Shown: one piece after another, positions 35,901 through 48,564 of the stretch
Layout of the letters: the number at the start of each line of letters is the position of its first letter
Position numbering within the stretch: the stretch's first letter is position 1
From: Ehretia macrophylla
Lineage: Eukaryota > Streptophyta > Magnoliopsida > Boraginales > Ehretiaceae
Direction of reading: 5' to 3'
Assembly: GCA_037974665.1 (NCBI GenBank)
Contig: CM075767.1
Location: 5,233,501 to 5,297,500, forward strand
DNA: 64,000 bases
Translations under genes and position numbers: made by a program
Notes under the pieces: model-generated
Told to the model about the DNA's origin: nothing
The model's database searches: none
What the model saw: the letters and a program-made list of their open reading frames with translations, nothing else

Positions 35901-37024
35901 GATACTCGTTTTGACACTTCATACAAACTCTAGGGGTATAAAAATGGCTGCTCGATAAAATTTATCAAATTCCGAGATAGTTAAATTTTAAGTCCTTAAT
36001 TACGTAATAAATAATGGCCTATCTATATGGGGGCCCGGGAAAAAGTTTAGGGTACTAATTAGTTTTAATTAAGTAAGATATAACGTAACAGGCTTTTATG
36101 GCACTTAACTGATACTTGGTTAGGGTACTTGTAGTTCAAACGCACTAAGGGGCAAATCGGGGTTTTGTGGTAAATAAGGGTTTAAGTATAACTTTGTGTG
36201 ATTAAGAGGTGCCATAAAATGTGTATAGAAGATTTGTACAGTTAGATTAGGGTTTCGTAGCTTGTGTGAGGTTTATAGCCTAGAATGCTAACCATCGGAA
36301 TAATGTCTTTTGGCCTTTTTTGTGTTTCGAAGTTTAAGTGTTGTGTTTTGTTATTGCTTGTGAAATTTACTTATATGAACGTGTTTTGAGGCAAAGTGTT
36401 GTAGAATTAGGTTCTATCTTGAGATTGGAGTTCTAATGTGATTAAGTATTTAATTGTGATTGGTTAGCTTATTATTGTCTTTTATGTGCTAGTTACATTG
36501 TAAATATAGTAAAAGTATGTCTAGTATATTCATAGATTGTTAAATACTCTTACTTCTATACGTTGTTTATGTAGTTGATTGCTTGGATTATGTCTTATCT
36601 CCTGTGTTGTTATTATTAAATGCATGCTAAATAATGTAAGTATTTGATAGTTCTGTTAGTTCAATGGAATCAAATAGAAATGAATAAGTTAATGGAGTTA
36701 TGAACTAGTTTTAGTTGAGAGTGAATGTGGGAAACCACTTGTAGAATGTATGTATAACTTTTTATGCAAATAGTTGATTGTATTATGTAGTGGTAATTGA
36801 AGGGAATTGGTGCTTTTGGAGAATATTGAAGGAGTTCTTGGCTAAATTCATACAGGTTTGGCTTTCTAAAAGGTGAGGGATTCATTTTGCTTGACATCGT
36901 AATTGATTTATTGCTTTATATTGTTATGGATATTATGGGACTAATAAGTACTAGAGTTATTTTGTTGGGTAAAATATATTTTAAAGTTATATTAATTGAA
37001 TTGCTTATTAATTGTTTCATATGT

Positions 37025-37053
37025 ATGAGGACAACCTCTTTTGTTGTCCTCAT
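37025..37053 (+). other. H-A stem-loop in T2
   Basis: An 11-bp perfect stem, atgaggacaac paired with gttgtcctcat, encloses a 7-base loop ctctttt. It is the most intact example of a motif found in most T LTRs. Confidence 0.75.
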
Positions 37054-37523
37054 TTCGTGTTTATTAGTTGTGTGCTTATCGTATCGTGTGATTATATTTT
37101 TTAGTTGCTTACGTGTGTTATTGTATCGTTTCGATAGTTGTGCAACCTTATCTTTATGGCGGATGTGATGGCCTCGCTGGGCGGTATCGGGCTTGCTAGT
37201 ATTGGTTGCCTTAGTTCTATATGTTATTCCCTCACTCGCCTGGTCCAGAGATCGGTAGGGGGTGTTGGGTCGTAGGTATTGGGTACATCCGGAGTACCCA
37301 TTGGTGTTTGAGATGTCGGCATATCGAGATAATGGATCGTGGCTCGTGGTTCGTGAATCGAGGAATGGAGTGATAAGGGTTACCGATCGTATCCTTTATA
37401 AAGTGTGTAGTATTCTATTGTTTAATTGTTTCTTTATTTGTATAGCTAATATTTCTTGTGATAACTATTGCATTGCACGAAAACATTTTTGAAAACCCTC
37501 GGTTAACTGTTTCCTTCCCTCAT

Positions 37524-37548
37524 TGAGTATACATGTATTGTATGCTCA
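37524..37548 (+). other. H-B stem-loop in T2
   Basis: tgagtatac pairs with gtatgctca (nine pairs, one of them T-G) around a 7-base loop, directly before cacccctc. Confidence 0.7.
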
Positions 37549-38560
37549 CCCCTCATTTCTAACATTTTCCATGTAAAGAAGAACTGGGTCCCTAGAGGAA
37601 GTTTGGAGGCTTCATTGCTTGCCTGTAGCTGTGGATGAGTGTTTAATGTGTTATGATGTAAAATATATTGTTATTACAAAGTTTTATGTATTTGTGTTGT
37701 TTGAAGGATTGAAATATGAGTTAAAAGATTTGTATAATTAGAAAGTTGTAGAGGACATGTAATAATTGTAATGTTTTACTTTATTGTCTAAGCTTAACTT
37801 GCATGCTTTTGTGGGATTTAAGGGAAGATGATTGACGACTTAAATTGTAGGAAAGTTAGATAGATAAGATTAGAGTGGTTTTAAAATACAGAATTTCAAT
37901 AGCTTTTATCAATGCATGCATGTATGCCTGTATGCCTTATTTTATCTTGATTGTAAGGCTCGGATGGCCTTGGGAGTTGATGAGTGTTATGAAATTGGAG
38001 GTTGGGAAGTATGAAGGAGGTTGGATTATGGTTTTGAAGTTATAATTGTTGTATACATGTTTTGGATTGTCCTATAAACAGGGGAGACTCCGTCCATTTC
38101 CCCTAAGTGCCCGGGTTTGGAATTGAGTTAGGAATAGCATGGTTAATAGAAGTCCCGATTTCCATGAGGGATTGGGGCGTTACAGAAGCACCCAACTCAA
38201 GCTAGCTCAACCACTCAAGGAGACTCTCGATCCTTCTTCCTCTCAATCTCTGAAGGAACCGAAGCTGAAATGATTAGAAAGAGGGGAGTGAACAAACATT
38301 GTTGCTCAGTGAGGGAGGGAGACAAATATCCGAGGAGTTTTGAAAATGATTTCGTGCAATTCAATAACCAGCAATAAAGTAAGTCAATAATACAAGGCTA
38401 AGACACTAATAAGTAAGCTAACAACACACCTTAAAGATAGGAAAGCAAACACGATAGGACAAGTACGTAAAGTATCCACAAAAATACAATCAATAGTAAC
38501 TCTCCAAGGACTTAGGGCAGACCAAGCGAGAGTTACTTAATTAAAAGGATACAAGGTTGT

Positions 38561-38612
38561 TCACGAGCACGAGCCACGAGCCACGAGCCACGAGCCACGA
38601 GCCACGAACCAC
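38561..38612 (-). repeat. 7-bp minisatellite (cacgagc) in T1
   Basis: About six near-perfect tandem copies of gagccac are present. Other T LTRs have one or two copies of the same wording at the matching place (near 49956, 61775 and, in sense, 37343), so the array expanded locally. Confidence 0.9.
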
Positions 38613-40939
38613 AAACAAGATATAATAATTTCAATATCAATAAGCCGACATCCCTATACACCAACGGGGGTACTTCGGATGTAACACCCCGTTATCCTAC
38701 GACACAGCTCTCCTAGGGCGGTATCCCTAGCGAGAAAGGGAATAGCTACGGAGGATGGACATCCACTGGCAAGCCCGTTGCCTCCCAATGGGTGGCCACT
38801 GCATCCTTACTGAATGGTTAAGCAACCAGGATAACGATAATGAGAAATATAAGTCACAAGATACAAGATTTTACTCGATGGTATCTAGGAATCCAAGGAA
38901 AACCGATTTGATATCCACATAAAGTAAATATATACATAATACATCAATACAAATATTACACGTTATACAAACTTTATCACTATTTATAATGTCCTCAAAC
39001 AACTAACCACTTAATACCTTGAGCATAAAGCCAAGCATTACTTCATAACCTACAAACTATCAAAACAAGCACCATTCATCACCTTCTTTATTCAATTCTT
39101 ATTCAAATATTAAACACATCTAAGCCTTTCTAGACATTCCCCAAGTTACTAGATCACTTATGACATACACCCGAACCACTAAAAACATACACGACTCAAA
39201 ACACATAAATGCCCATTTGTCCATTAACATTACACTTCCCTAACCTATTCACTAAAACAATGCCATCAATGTATCATAATTAATAACTGACATATCTAAC
39301 ACCATCCAACACCACCAAACATACCTGGACAACAAAATATACACATGGCCCTTTTATGCCAATTCATTCTTTTTAAATTCTAACCATTTCCTAACAAGTT
39401 TAAGCATTAATTTAGTCCCCACAACACTTATAGTACCTACTTAGAACATAAAATCAAGCTTTAACTTCATAAATTACAAACACCCCATTTATGTTCAACT
39501 TAACATATTAAGTTCTAAGCATGTTATATCTATTTTGGACATCAACTTAACTACAATAACACTTATGATACATGTTTAAAGCATTAGAACAAGCATTAGA
39601 ATCATAAAAATTACAATCTACAAATAAGCTACTATTCATCATCATGAAATCCAATTATATGCTTGCAAAAAAGATTGTTCTACTAACTATAAAACTAACT
39701 AATCATATGATTGAAAGCTAAATAACTATCATAAACACCATAATGATTTTATAGCATAACCATCATACATCAAGAAAATGCAATCAATATGCGAATCCCT
39801 CACCAATATTAGTTGGAAATGCTTGAAAATAGCTTAGGATGGCCTTGGATCTTCTCAAGATTGGTTGGAAAACAATAATCTAGCAAACCCTATTAGCAAC
39901 CTTTCATTTTTTTTCTTCTTTTTCCTATAGGGTTTGGGGGGGTTTATTTATTTTTTTGTACAATTTTTATCCTATATTATGTGTATATATGTGCTTGTAA
40001 GACTAAAGCTTGGGCTTGGTATTATTGGGCCTTAGCGTAGGCTTAGATATAATGTAAGAAATCCAATTAAAAGGGCCCAAAGTTAGCTATTTCAATTTCA
40101 AGTCTAAAATGCAATTCTAGTGTTACTATTCCTACGGTACCAAAAATATATTTTTATCTCATACTCCCGATATGCTATGCACGTAAAATTTGTGAACGTA
40201 TGCCAAAAACAAATGTATATTAAGGGAAAAATACAAAATCTTTAAATAAAATACTATAATTTTTACCCCAGGCTCATGGCTCATTTGTAAATAATGAAAA
40301 TAAGTTTATTAGGTGTAGGAAACAATTCCACATAATTTAAATAGCAAAATGATAGCCTATTTGTATATATACAAATTAGATAAACCTAGTTTACTCATTT
40401 TTCTAAGAATGTAAAAAGGTAGTCTATTAAGTGAATATGAATTATTAGGTAGACAAGGAATCACGTATCAACATTTAAATAACACATAAATATATGCAAA
40501 TAAATGAAATATCCATGCACTAGGGCTCGGGCATCACAACTCACATGTTTGTTAATCGCATCTTATACTATTATGGCACGTGGTTCACCATCCTTTATAA
40601 TTAATATCCCTATGTTAATCAAAGCTAACAATACATGTGATAGTTCATAATAGATTATTGAAGTCCCGATCATATAATCTAAGGACTATGAATACTTTAA
40701 GTATTTATCACAATAAAGAGATACACCAACATATTTTAAACCCCTTTTAGAATACATCTCTTTAATGAAAATACCAGAGACTCATTCATATACATAAAGA
40801 GGGAAAAATATGAATATCAATAATAAGTAGTCAATATGTAAACAAACATATAGACAACCATGCCATAAAGTACAAGTTAATGTCAAAATTCCCCAATATA
40901 TGTCATCCAAATATATAACATTAGAGCATATCTCTAACA

Positions 40940-41146
40940 ATCTCCCACTTGTACTAATGATATGTAACATAATATTAGTGCAACATACAACGATATCTCA
41001 TATCCATCTTCTCAAGATGATGACCTATCTTTGACCGATTCACAGTTATGGTAAGTGGGATAGCAATATAAATACGACTACTTTCTGCCAAAACATATCA
41101 ATATACGCATAAAGGCTACAAATACAAAGTATGAAAATGGAAACAC
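40940..41146 (-). other. Polypurine tract and interior remnant of the X Copia element
   Basis: On the minus strand 40951-40940 reads caagtgggagat right before the X-C LTR start, a typical polypurine tract. The following 200 bases are non-coding interior sequence and end where T3 begins. Confidence 0.65.
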
Positions 41147-43906
41147 TGTGAAGCCCCGCATGCATTCATACATATATTTATATGAATTTATATGTATTTA
41201 ATGTATACTTGCATTGTTTTACGTGCATTCACGTGCACACATGGGCATTTATATCGTTTAACGTGCATTTATATTCATTTACATGCATTTTTGTGTTTTA
41301 AATATTGTAGGCATTAATTAAACTTTACCGATTTACATTAGCAAACTAAATTACCTAGAATTGAATCGGTTGGCAAACTAGAAAATAATAACAACTAGCT
41401 AGGCCTATTAGTAATTGAACACAAAATAAAATATCTTACCTACCATTCTACAAAAAAACAAAACAATAAACACCTACACCCACACTCAAAGTCGCCTACC
41501 ACACACAAACAATCGGCTCAAAGAGAAAAAGAAAGGAAGAAAAGAAGAAGGAAGAAGAAGAAGAAGAAGAAAAAAAAAGAAATATTGCATCCTCTTGCTC
41601 AAATCTTATCCATCCTTGCTTGTTTTAGCTCAATCTTGCATCTAAAATTCATTGAGGTGAGGGGTTAAAACCTTTTCTTAAAGTTATTTCCAAAGTTATA
41701 GCATGAAAATGTAGCATATTGGCATGTATGTGCTTGAATGAAACTGTGATAGATTTCCTGCGTAGAGATTTTGTATGGCTTAATTGACTGGGTAAACCTT
41801 GTTTCAATTGTTTGATTTTTGAGTATGCTATGCTAGACTCATAGTAGAACAAAGTTTGTGTTAAATGCAAGTTGAGATTAAGTTGTTAAGATGCTCTAAT
41901 CAGTGGGGTTGGTATATTTATGCAAAGCTGAACTCAGTTCCTACGCAGTAGTTGTTTATGCCCTTAAGTTGTTTTATTGATTTCCTAGAATGTTATGATT
42001 ATAAGACTATACTGACAACCAGTTCTCGCATGCTTGTGTGTTTTGGAGATATTGTGTACTATAAGGCTCGGATGGCCTTATAGCTTTATTGTTTAATTAA
42101 GAAAAGCTTGTATGTGTTATTGGGACCTTGTTTAAGCGTTTACAGGTTTTTAGAATGTCCACGGTACAGGGGAGACTCTGTCCGTGTGTCGGGTCCGGAC
42201 TTAACCTTTAGCTTGGGGGTTGGGTCGGGGCGTGACATGGACTGCTTGCGCAAAGGCTATTATTCTCACGCAAATTTGGACTGCTTGCGCAATGATTTTC
42301 TAAAGAGCATAACTCGATGAAATTAGTCCCGAATTGAGTTCCGTTTGCTTCTAAGTTATCTACACTTAAAGATCTGGGTCTCCATGAAATTTCAGAGGTT
42401 TTGGAAAACGTTAGGCTGGATAATTGGAACAAATAAATTCGTGTATTTTTTCTTAGCATTGAATAAAGTTTAATGTGCATCTTGTTAATGATTGAGTGAT
42501 CTATGATGTTGTGACTAGTTTCATAGCTTGAAATGGAGTTTTAGAAATATTTAGATGATGCTTATTTGACATTGTAAGTTAGAGGTTAGTTCATGTTATG
42601 GACAGAAGGTTCAAAATTGTGCACGTGTTTAAAGGTTAAAGGTATGTATGCTCTAGGGTAGCCAACCTTGCCACTCAATGAAGGTAAATTTTGAATGTCT
42701 ACATGTTATCGAATGTCATGTGTGTTAATGAATAATAATGTACTATGAATTGTTGTATGCCACCGAATGTTCAATGTCATCAGAGGCAACCTATCTTGTT
42801 GTCCTCTCAATGGTACTTTCGTGAGTGTGGTACCGAGGGCTATAACTTTTCAATGGAAGTCTTGTTATCGGAGGTTATAACCCTTCATTGAATAATGTTT
42901 GCCATTGGGGATTGTAACCTTTTAATGAATGATATATTACGGGAGACTATAATTTTTCATCGAATGGCAAATGCCACCAGAGTTGCAACTCTTCAATGGA
43001 TATATGGCCAATAGAGGTATGACCTTTCAATGAAAGTCAAGTTAATAGAGGTCATACCTTTCATCGAAAATGTGGCAATGATCGGGTGTTGCATTCTCTC
43101 ATCGAGATATAGTCACATTATGGCATTCCGAGTGGCATCAACAACTCGCACTTAACTTTCACAAATGAATACATGGTTTAAGTAGTCTAAAAGTTACTTG
43201 AATGTTCAATGGATATGTTACTTGATTTAAGTGATATATTAGTCTTAACTTAAATGTTCAATGATTATCATTTATTTATTTTTCTTGTAATATTTAGTCT
43301 CATGCATATCATTTCAACTGCATCTCCTTAAATGTTTTCAAAAGCTAAGGAAATATTTTTGAAAACTGCCTTTACTCCCTCCCCCCCTCCCCCTACCCCT
43401 CTCCCCCTGAGCTGGTAGAAGCTCACCCCTTTTTCTCCCTCTTTCAGGTCATGTTATAATAACGCAGACCTTTATTGGTGGTAAAGATGTAGCTTGCTTG
43501 CTTCCTGTTGTAATTTTTAAAGATGTCTAATGCCAAGATGTCTTAAACTTGTATTATGATCTTAGGATGTTATTGGACTTATAATGTTTATGTAATTATT
43601 TTGGAAACTCATGTAAAGCAGGACATGTGTAAGATAATGTGTAGCATGATGAGAAAATGTCCTTAATCAAAAGTGATGAAGTTTGTATAATATCTCTTCT
43701 TTTAGGACATTTGGTAATAAATCAATAACACAAGCAACCCATTTGAGGCTTAAGAGATCTATTGTAAGGGTAAAAAAGAACTTGTAGTTAATTATGCGGT
43801 TAAGTTTATACTTTGGATGTAAGATAACCCTCCAACCTTGTTAAATGCTTGAGTGTCTCGCAATATCCTAACTTGATCCTAGGAGGAGTTGGGTTGGGAT
43901 ATTACA
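41147..43906 (+). repeat. T3, 5' LTR of a plus-strand Gypsy element (composite)
   Basis: It starts tgtgaagccccgc and ends gttgggatattaca, followed by a primer-binding site, so the right end is a true 5' LTR end. Inside, gggtcggggcgtgaca at 42222-42237 looks like another LTR terminus, so 41147-42237 and 42238-43906 may come from two LTR copies. H-A is at 42782-42807 and H-B at 43408-43425. Between them are several ctttcaatgga/cgagg-type imperfect repeats (42830-43080). Confidence 0.7.
43408..43425 (+). other. H-B stem-loop in T3
   Basis: tgagct pairs perfectly with agctca around the loop ggtaga. It is followed by cacccc and, 20 bases on, by ctttcagg. Confidence 0.7.
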
Positions 43907-43908
43907 AG

Positions 43909-43920
43909 TGGTATCAGAGC
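43909..43920 (+). other. Primer-binding site after T3
   Basis: tggtatcagagc matches the initiator tRNA-Met complement exactly and lies two bases after the LTR end. Confidence 0.92.
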
Positions 43921-44204
43921 AGAGATATGAGCCTCGGTCTGTCGGTTGGTGTCATGATGTGATATGTGATTTGAATGATTGTGTGTGTGCCAATGTGACT
44001 TATGTGCTATAAGTAAACCCTATGTGCCTAATGTGCCTTAAGTGTTACTTGATTTTATTTGTGTAATACTTACATACAAATGTACTAAATATGCATTGTG
44101 TGAAACATATATCTATGTGGTATAATTGCACATATACACTGTGTATTGTTTGCATCTATGCATACACCCTATAATTGTAAGTGACCCCCCTTTTTTAGTT
44201 AAAG

Positions 44205-44269
44205 ATGGCCGAGAGAAACACAAGAGCTAGAGGCAAGCCTCGAAGAGACATGGCATCTGGCGGGGATCC
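44205..44269 (+). pseudogene. Gypsy gag start, cut off by the T4 insertion
   Basis: About 285 bases after the primer site an ATG opens a frame reading MAERNTRARGKPRRDM and SGGDP. Basic, Arg/Gly-rich starts of this kind are common in plant Gypsy Gag. After 22 residues the frame runs into the start of T4 at 44270 (tgtgaggcccgag) and soon stops. The 43921-44204 stretch is the untranslated leader. The rest of the element is not found nearby. Confidence 0.65.
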
Positions 44270-44755
44270 TGTGAGGCCCGAGCCGAGAATTATGTGATTT
44301 TATTTACTTTATATATTAGTTGAATTAATATGTGCCTTTCTATTATTCTCTAGGTCTCATTATGTGAAAACTTCATTTAAAGTGCATTTAGTTGACCTTT
44401 CATCTAGATTGACCAAACTAGTTCTTATATATTTAAATAATTATTCTACCATAATTAAATTAACTCTTGACTTAGCATAATTGAAATTAGAAGCAAACTA
44501 GAAGGTTAAGATAGTCTTTTTCCACTTTAAACATAATATCCTAAGTCAAATAGTGAAAAATCCACTAACCAACTTTTTCTTTGACTTTTGTTGACTTAAC
44601 TTAACATAATATATACACAAAAATAGCCCAAAAATGCATAAAACCTGCATTTTCTCTCCCTTTCAGCCGTGAGCTAACAAGCTTAAATGAATAATATTTT
44701 TTTAGATTTTTAAGCAAATTGAAGGTGAAGGAGGTTGGTCCAAGGCCTAAGCTTG

Positions 44756-46926
44756 TGTCACGCCCCGACCCGGACACTTGCATAGGCTAAGGCCGGTATG
44801 TGACTTTCATAACCCAAAATCTGTAAAATTGATAACTTAATAACCTGTATATTTTCATATATACTCCATATCAGTTCAAGAGTCTTCCAATTACATCGGC
44901 CTTAGAAAATGAATCTATAACTAGTTATATATGTACAAAACCTCGAATCACCTGTTCAAACATAATGACTAACCCACATTCAGGTTCTAAGTCTCAAAAG
45001 AATAGAAGCAACAAAAACTTAATTACATAAAGTTATCCAAAAGAATATTACATAACCAAGTTATCTAAATAGTATTCGACTTCAGCTAACCAACATACTG
45101 TTCACAATTAGTAGAAATCATTTTCGTCCAACCAAGGTTCTCCATCATCAACTTGAGTGACCCTCTCGGGATCAACCTCACCTGAAATGTCAAAAGAGGG
45201 ATGAGCTAATCCTGCATATAGTTCAGTGAGGATTGATTAGGAAGGGTTTTCACAAAGGTTTATCTTTTTGCAAATAGTTCGATAAATCATGCCATGCACA
45301 TAGATATACAAGCGAGTAAACAATATATAAATTCAAGATTCAATAATAGTTAAGTCTCCTATCTCTTCCAAGATATCATTGAATCCCAACCCGGAGGAGA
45401 ATCAATGGGTCTTAGCAAGAGAAAGGAATTAGTACTTTGAGGGTCGAGATATACCGGCAAGCCCAACACTTCCTGGAGGTCTCGTAACTACCTTAATCAA
45501 TAATGGTTACAACCGCCGCTCATTTACAATTCAAGTACGATTGCAATAATCAATGGCACTCCAAGCAAACATTTATTCATTATGCGTTTATCACATATCA
45601 TTAGTTTCCTAAGCAACATATAGTAGTTAGCAACTACATAGCATCCAAATTATGGTACAAATCCACAATTAAATTCCACTATGATAATCTAGGGTTCGAT
45701 ACGGTTCCAACGCATTTGACCGTGCCTCAATCCGATATTTGTAGCTTCCGAAATCACTAAAACAAGTTCTTTACATTTTTTTATCAAACCGGTAGACCCT
45801 AGAGCAAGCAGTTGACCAGTTCAAATAGGGTATTCGCCGGGGGAGGCCTCCACTTTCGGTCGACCGGTGGAACAGGGGTCAACCGGTCGTGCTGTTTACG
45901 GGACAATACAACCTTATACTAACAATCAATCATGCATCAACACAATCTTCTATTAACAATCAAGCATGCTAAATTTGGTTTATTAGGCATTATATAGGGG
46001 TTCAAACATCAACCAACATACCCCATACCAACAATTAACATCCAACCCACCTAGAATCCAATATAGCTCATAACTCCAAGATTTACATTCCAAATGCAAA
46101 AATGTTAACCCCATGCTTCCAACTCTTGATACAAGCTATACATATAATTGATACACATACATAAGCAACACAACTCATCTTTCAACTTCTCAAGAACCTT
46201 CAATACATGTTAGACAAGTTCTAGATCTACAACACATCAAAATATTCAAACTTTACATTAGGCTCTTGTATGCACACTACAATCAAGATTCACACCAAAT
46301 GCGTACCAAATAACCTTGAATAAGTTTTTAAAAAAGTTTTGAAGAATCCCTCACCTTTGTTCTTGAAGTCTAGATGAAGATGAGCTAAAGTGATCTTGAA
46401 GAAAGCAAGAAAATGCAAAGGAAAGGCTTGGAGCAGCTGAACTTCTTCTTCTTCCTTTTTCTCTTCCTTCATTCCTCTTTTTTTCTCTCTTCTTTCCCTC
46501 ATTCCTATGGACGAACATCTGAGTGTGGTGTGTGTAGTGTACGTGTCGAGTAGGTGAGTGTGTAATGGTATGTATTTGTGTGTTTTGATTGAGCAAGAAT
46601 AGTGTTTTGATGATAGGTGAAATATCTAAAGACCTAATGACAAGAGTACCCTTCTAACTAAGTGTTATTTATTGTATGCCATTTCTATTCTAAGTGCTTT
46701 AGTTCTAGTTCAATTATTCTTGTTAGCTATTATATATAATAGAGTCTAATTATTGTATTCACTATCTAAAATACTCAATGCACGTTAACCAATGCAATGC
46801 ACGTAAATCGAGACAAATGTACATAAATTAACATAAAAACACCTAAACAAGGTAAATGCATATAAAATGACTTAATTAGATATGCTATGAACTATATGCA
46901 CGTATGGTCTCGAGCTGGGCTTTACA
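44756..46926 (-). mobile_element. T5, 2.2-kb solo LTR inside T4
   Basis: The plus strand reads tgtcacgccccgacccgg at the left and gagctgggctttaca at the right, with exact gcttg on both sides (44751-44755 and 46927-46931). Orientation is opposite to T4. H-B is at 45202-45225. The region near 45800-45890 has three copies of ggtcgaccggt-like wording. Confidence 0.9.
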
Positions 46927-47769
46927 GCTTGCATATTTGAACTCATCTTACAATGTTCAACGTATCAACCAATCATTTTTAGCATTTTAAAAAGAAAAAG
47001 GTGAGGGGCATTTTCAAAATTCAAGTTTTAAGTAAGGTTTAATTGTATAATTGTTTATATATGATGTCTATTGTTGTAAATGCTTATAAATTATGCTAGA
47101 TAGACTCTTCAGAGCATGATATATGAATCTTAGCAAAAGTGGACAATGTTTTAATATAGCTTGTTTATAAGTGTTGGAAAATGAGTTGTCTAGCTAAATT
47201 TGAGTGGAATCTATGGTTCAAAACTTGTATGTGACATCTATATATGTGTATGTACCTACGTAGCATAGCGAAATGGCTCAATTGCATGAATTGGTGGGTT
47301 TTAGTGGCTCGTTGGCTTGCTGAATTTTCCAGCCCATTGTCGGGCTGGTCAGTTATGGGTTGGGGGTCTTTTGGGCTGCCCAAGTGGTAGTTTAAGTGCT
47401 TTAATTGTTGGTTAATTGTTAGAAGGTGGTTTGGGGATTGTTTGGTTGTGTAGTTGCTAAATATGTTGCTAGAAGATGGCCTAATTGTTGCTAAGTGTTG
47501 AACTAAATGTTGTTGCATTCTTTTGAGTTGTATGTGTTGTTAAGGCATGAAATGGTGTCAATATAAGTGGATTGGGTGAAAGGGAAATGTATATGTGTTG
47601 AATGTGGTTTAAGTGTTTGGTTACTTGGATTATGTTGACAAAGTTGGTCTAAATGTTGTTAGAAGTGAATCAAGTGTTGTTGAGTTGTATTTTGTAGATT
47701 ATGTAGCTATGCATAAGTATGGTGTCTATTGTGGTTGAGAATTAGTGAAAGCATAAGGTGTTTTCTTGT

Positions 47770-47798
47770 GGTTGAATGGCCTACTTTGTCATCTAACC
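47770..47798 (+). other. H-A stem-loop, second stem type, in T4
   Basis: ggttgaatggc pairs with gtcatctaacc over ten of eleven positions, two of them G-T, around the loop ctacttt. Confidence 0.65.
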
Positions 47799-48372
47799 GA
47801 TGTGTGCTAAGTGATATTTAAGTGTTGAATTACTAAGTGTTACAAAATTAAAGTGTTGAATTGTTCAAATGCATGTTAAGTGTTAAAGTGTTAAGTGTTG
47901 AAATGTTATATAAGTGATTGTGAGGTATGGTAGCGTTGTGTTGTTCTGGGCGGCATCGGGGTTGCCAGACAATACCACGTCTACCATGTTCTATCCCCTA
48001 TCCCTTATAGACGGAGTATGGAGAATGTTCATAGGGTGTGGGTACTATGAGGCATAGTAGCGTCACCATGTTCTATCCCCTATTCTCATGGACGAAGCGT
48101 GTCATGGGGTGTGGGTCTTGGGTTCAGTACTTCCAGAATATATCAGTGTGGTGAAAATGAATCGGTTGAGTAATGATGATGAAGTGAAATGAACGACACT
48201 GCGAAGTGTTAACAACATCAACAAGTGGCAAGTGTATCCTTTTTTGAATGTGTATATATATTGTCTCAAATGCATGCTAATTGCTCATTCAATGTATATA
48301 GTTTAAGTGTATGTTTTTTAAAAGATTTTTAAAGATAGAATGTTTTCAAAACCTTCCTTTATCTCCCCTCAT

Positions 48373-48390
48373 TGAGTTCGTGGTAACTCA
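48373..48390 (+). other. H-B stem-loop in T4
   Basis: tgagtt pairs perfectly with aactca around cgtggt. The fifth pair is T-A here and C-G in most other copies. Confidence 0.7.
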
Positions 48391-48564
48391 TTTCATTTCA
48401 TAACGACAATACAGGTGTAGCCGAGATCATGCCTTGAAGTGATTAAAGTGATGACTTTACTTGTTTTGCTTGTTGGCTATTGCTTTGGAGCCTTGTAGAT
48501 TGAGTTGTTTTAGAGACTTTATTTCTAATATATAAAGTGTATTAAGTCCAAGTTGTTTACTTTA

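Larger units (their letters stand above)
34845..38184 (+). mobile_element. T2, 3.3-kb solo LTR of the T family inside T1
   Basis: It runs from tgtgacgtccgagacc to ggattggggcgttaca and is flanked by exact gaagc (34840-34844 and 38185-38189). A TATA-like gtataaatag lies near 35082. H-A is at 37025-37053, the GC-rich core at about 37165-37330 and H-B at 37524-37548. Short open frames inside it show no homology I recognise and are not called as genes. Confidence 0.92.
34468..40538 (-). mobile_element. T1, solo LTR of the T family in X-C, itself split by T2
   Basis: The plus strand reads tgtaacggcccgatcc at the left and gggctcgggcatcaca at the right. Both sides carry actca (34463-34467 and 40539-40543), and X-C reads through when the insert is removed. 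Without T2 the LTR is about 2.7 kb. It is in reverse orientation relative to T2. Only one LTR and no interior is present, so it is a solo LTR left by recombination. It carries the H-B stem-loop at 38289-38308 and a GC-rich core at about 38640-38830. Confidence 0.88.
33457..40939 (-). repeat. X-C, reverse Copia-type 3' LTR of family X, split by nested T LTRs
   Basis: About 1.4 kb of X sequence lies in two parts, 33457-34467 and 40539-40939. On the minus strand it starts tgttagagatatgctctaat at 40939 and is preceded there by the purine tract caagtgggagat. It is therefore the 3' LTR of a minus-strand Copia element whose interior lies to the right. Its far end meets X-B at 33457. Confidence 0.78.
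44270..48564 (+). mobile_element. T4, T-family LTR inserted in gag, split by T5 and interrupted by T6
   Basis: It starts tgtgaggcccgagcc after gatcc. T5 interrupts it at 44756-46926. The remainder carries H-A at 47770-47798, a GC-rich core at about 47935-48140 and H-B at 48373-48390. T6 begins at 48565 before the end of T4 is reached, so its right terminus is missing from the window or deleted. Confidence 0.75.

Noticed and set aside
38561..38612. CRISPR-like array of short repeats
   Set aside because: Units are 7 bases with no spacers; it is a minisatellite in a plant LTR.
42108..42320. Frame across the inner LTR terminus of T3
   Set aside because: It crosses the gggcgtgaca terminus, so it is not one functional unit.
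46290..46596. Minus-strand basic frames in T5
   Set aside because: They read a CT/GA-rich leader stretch found in all T LTRs; two overlapping frames with equal claim and no domain.
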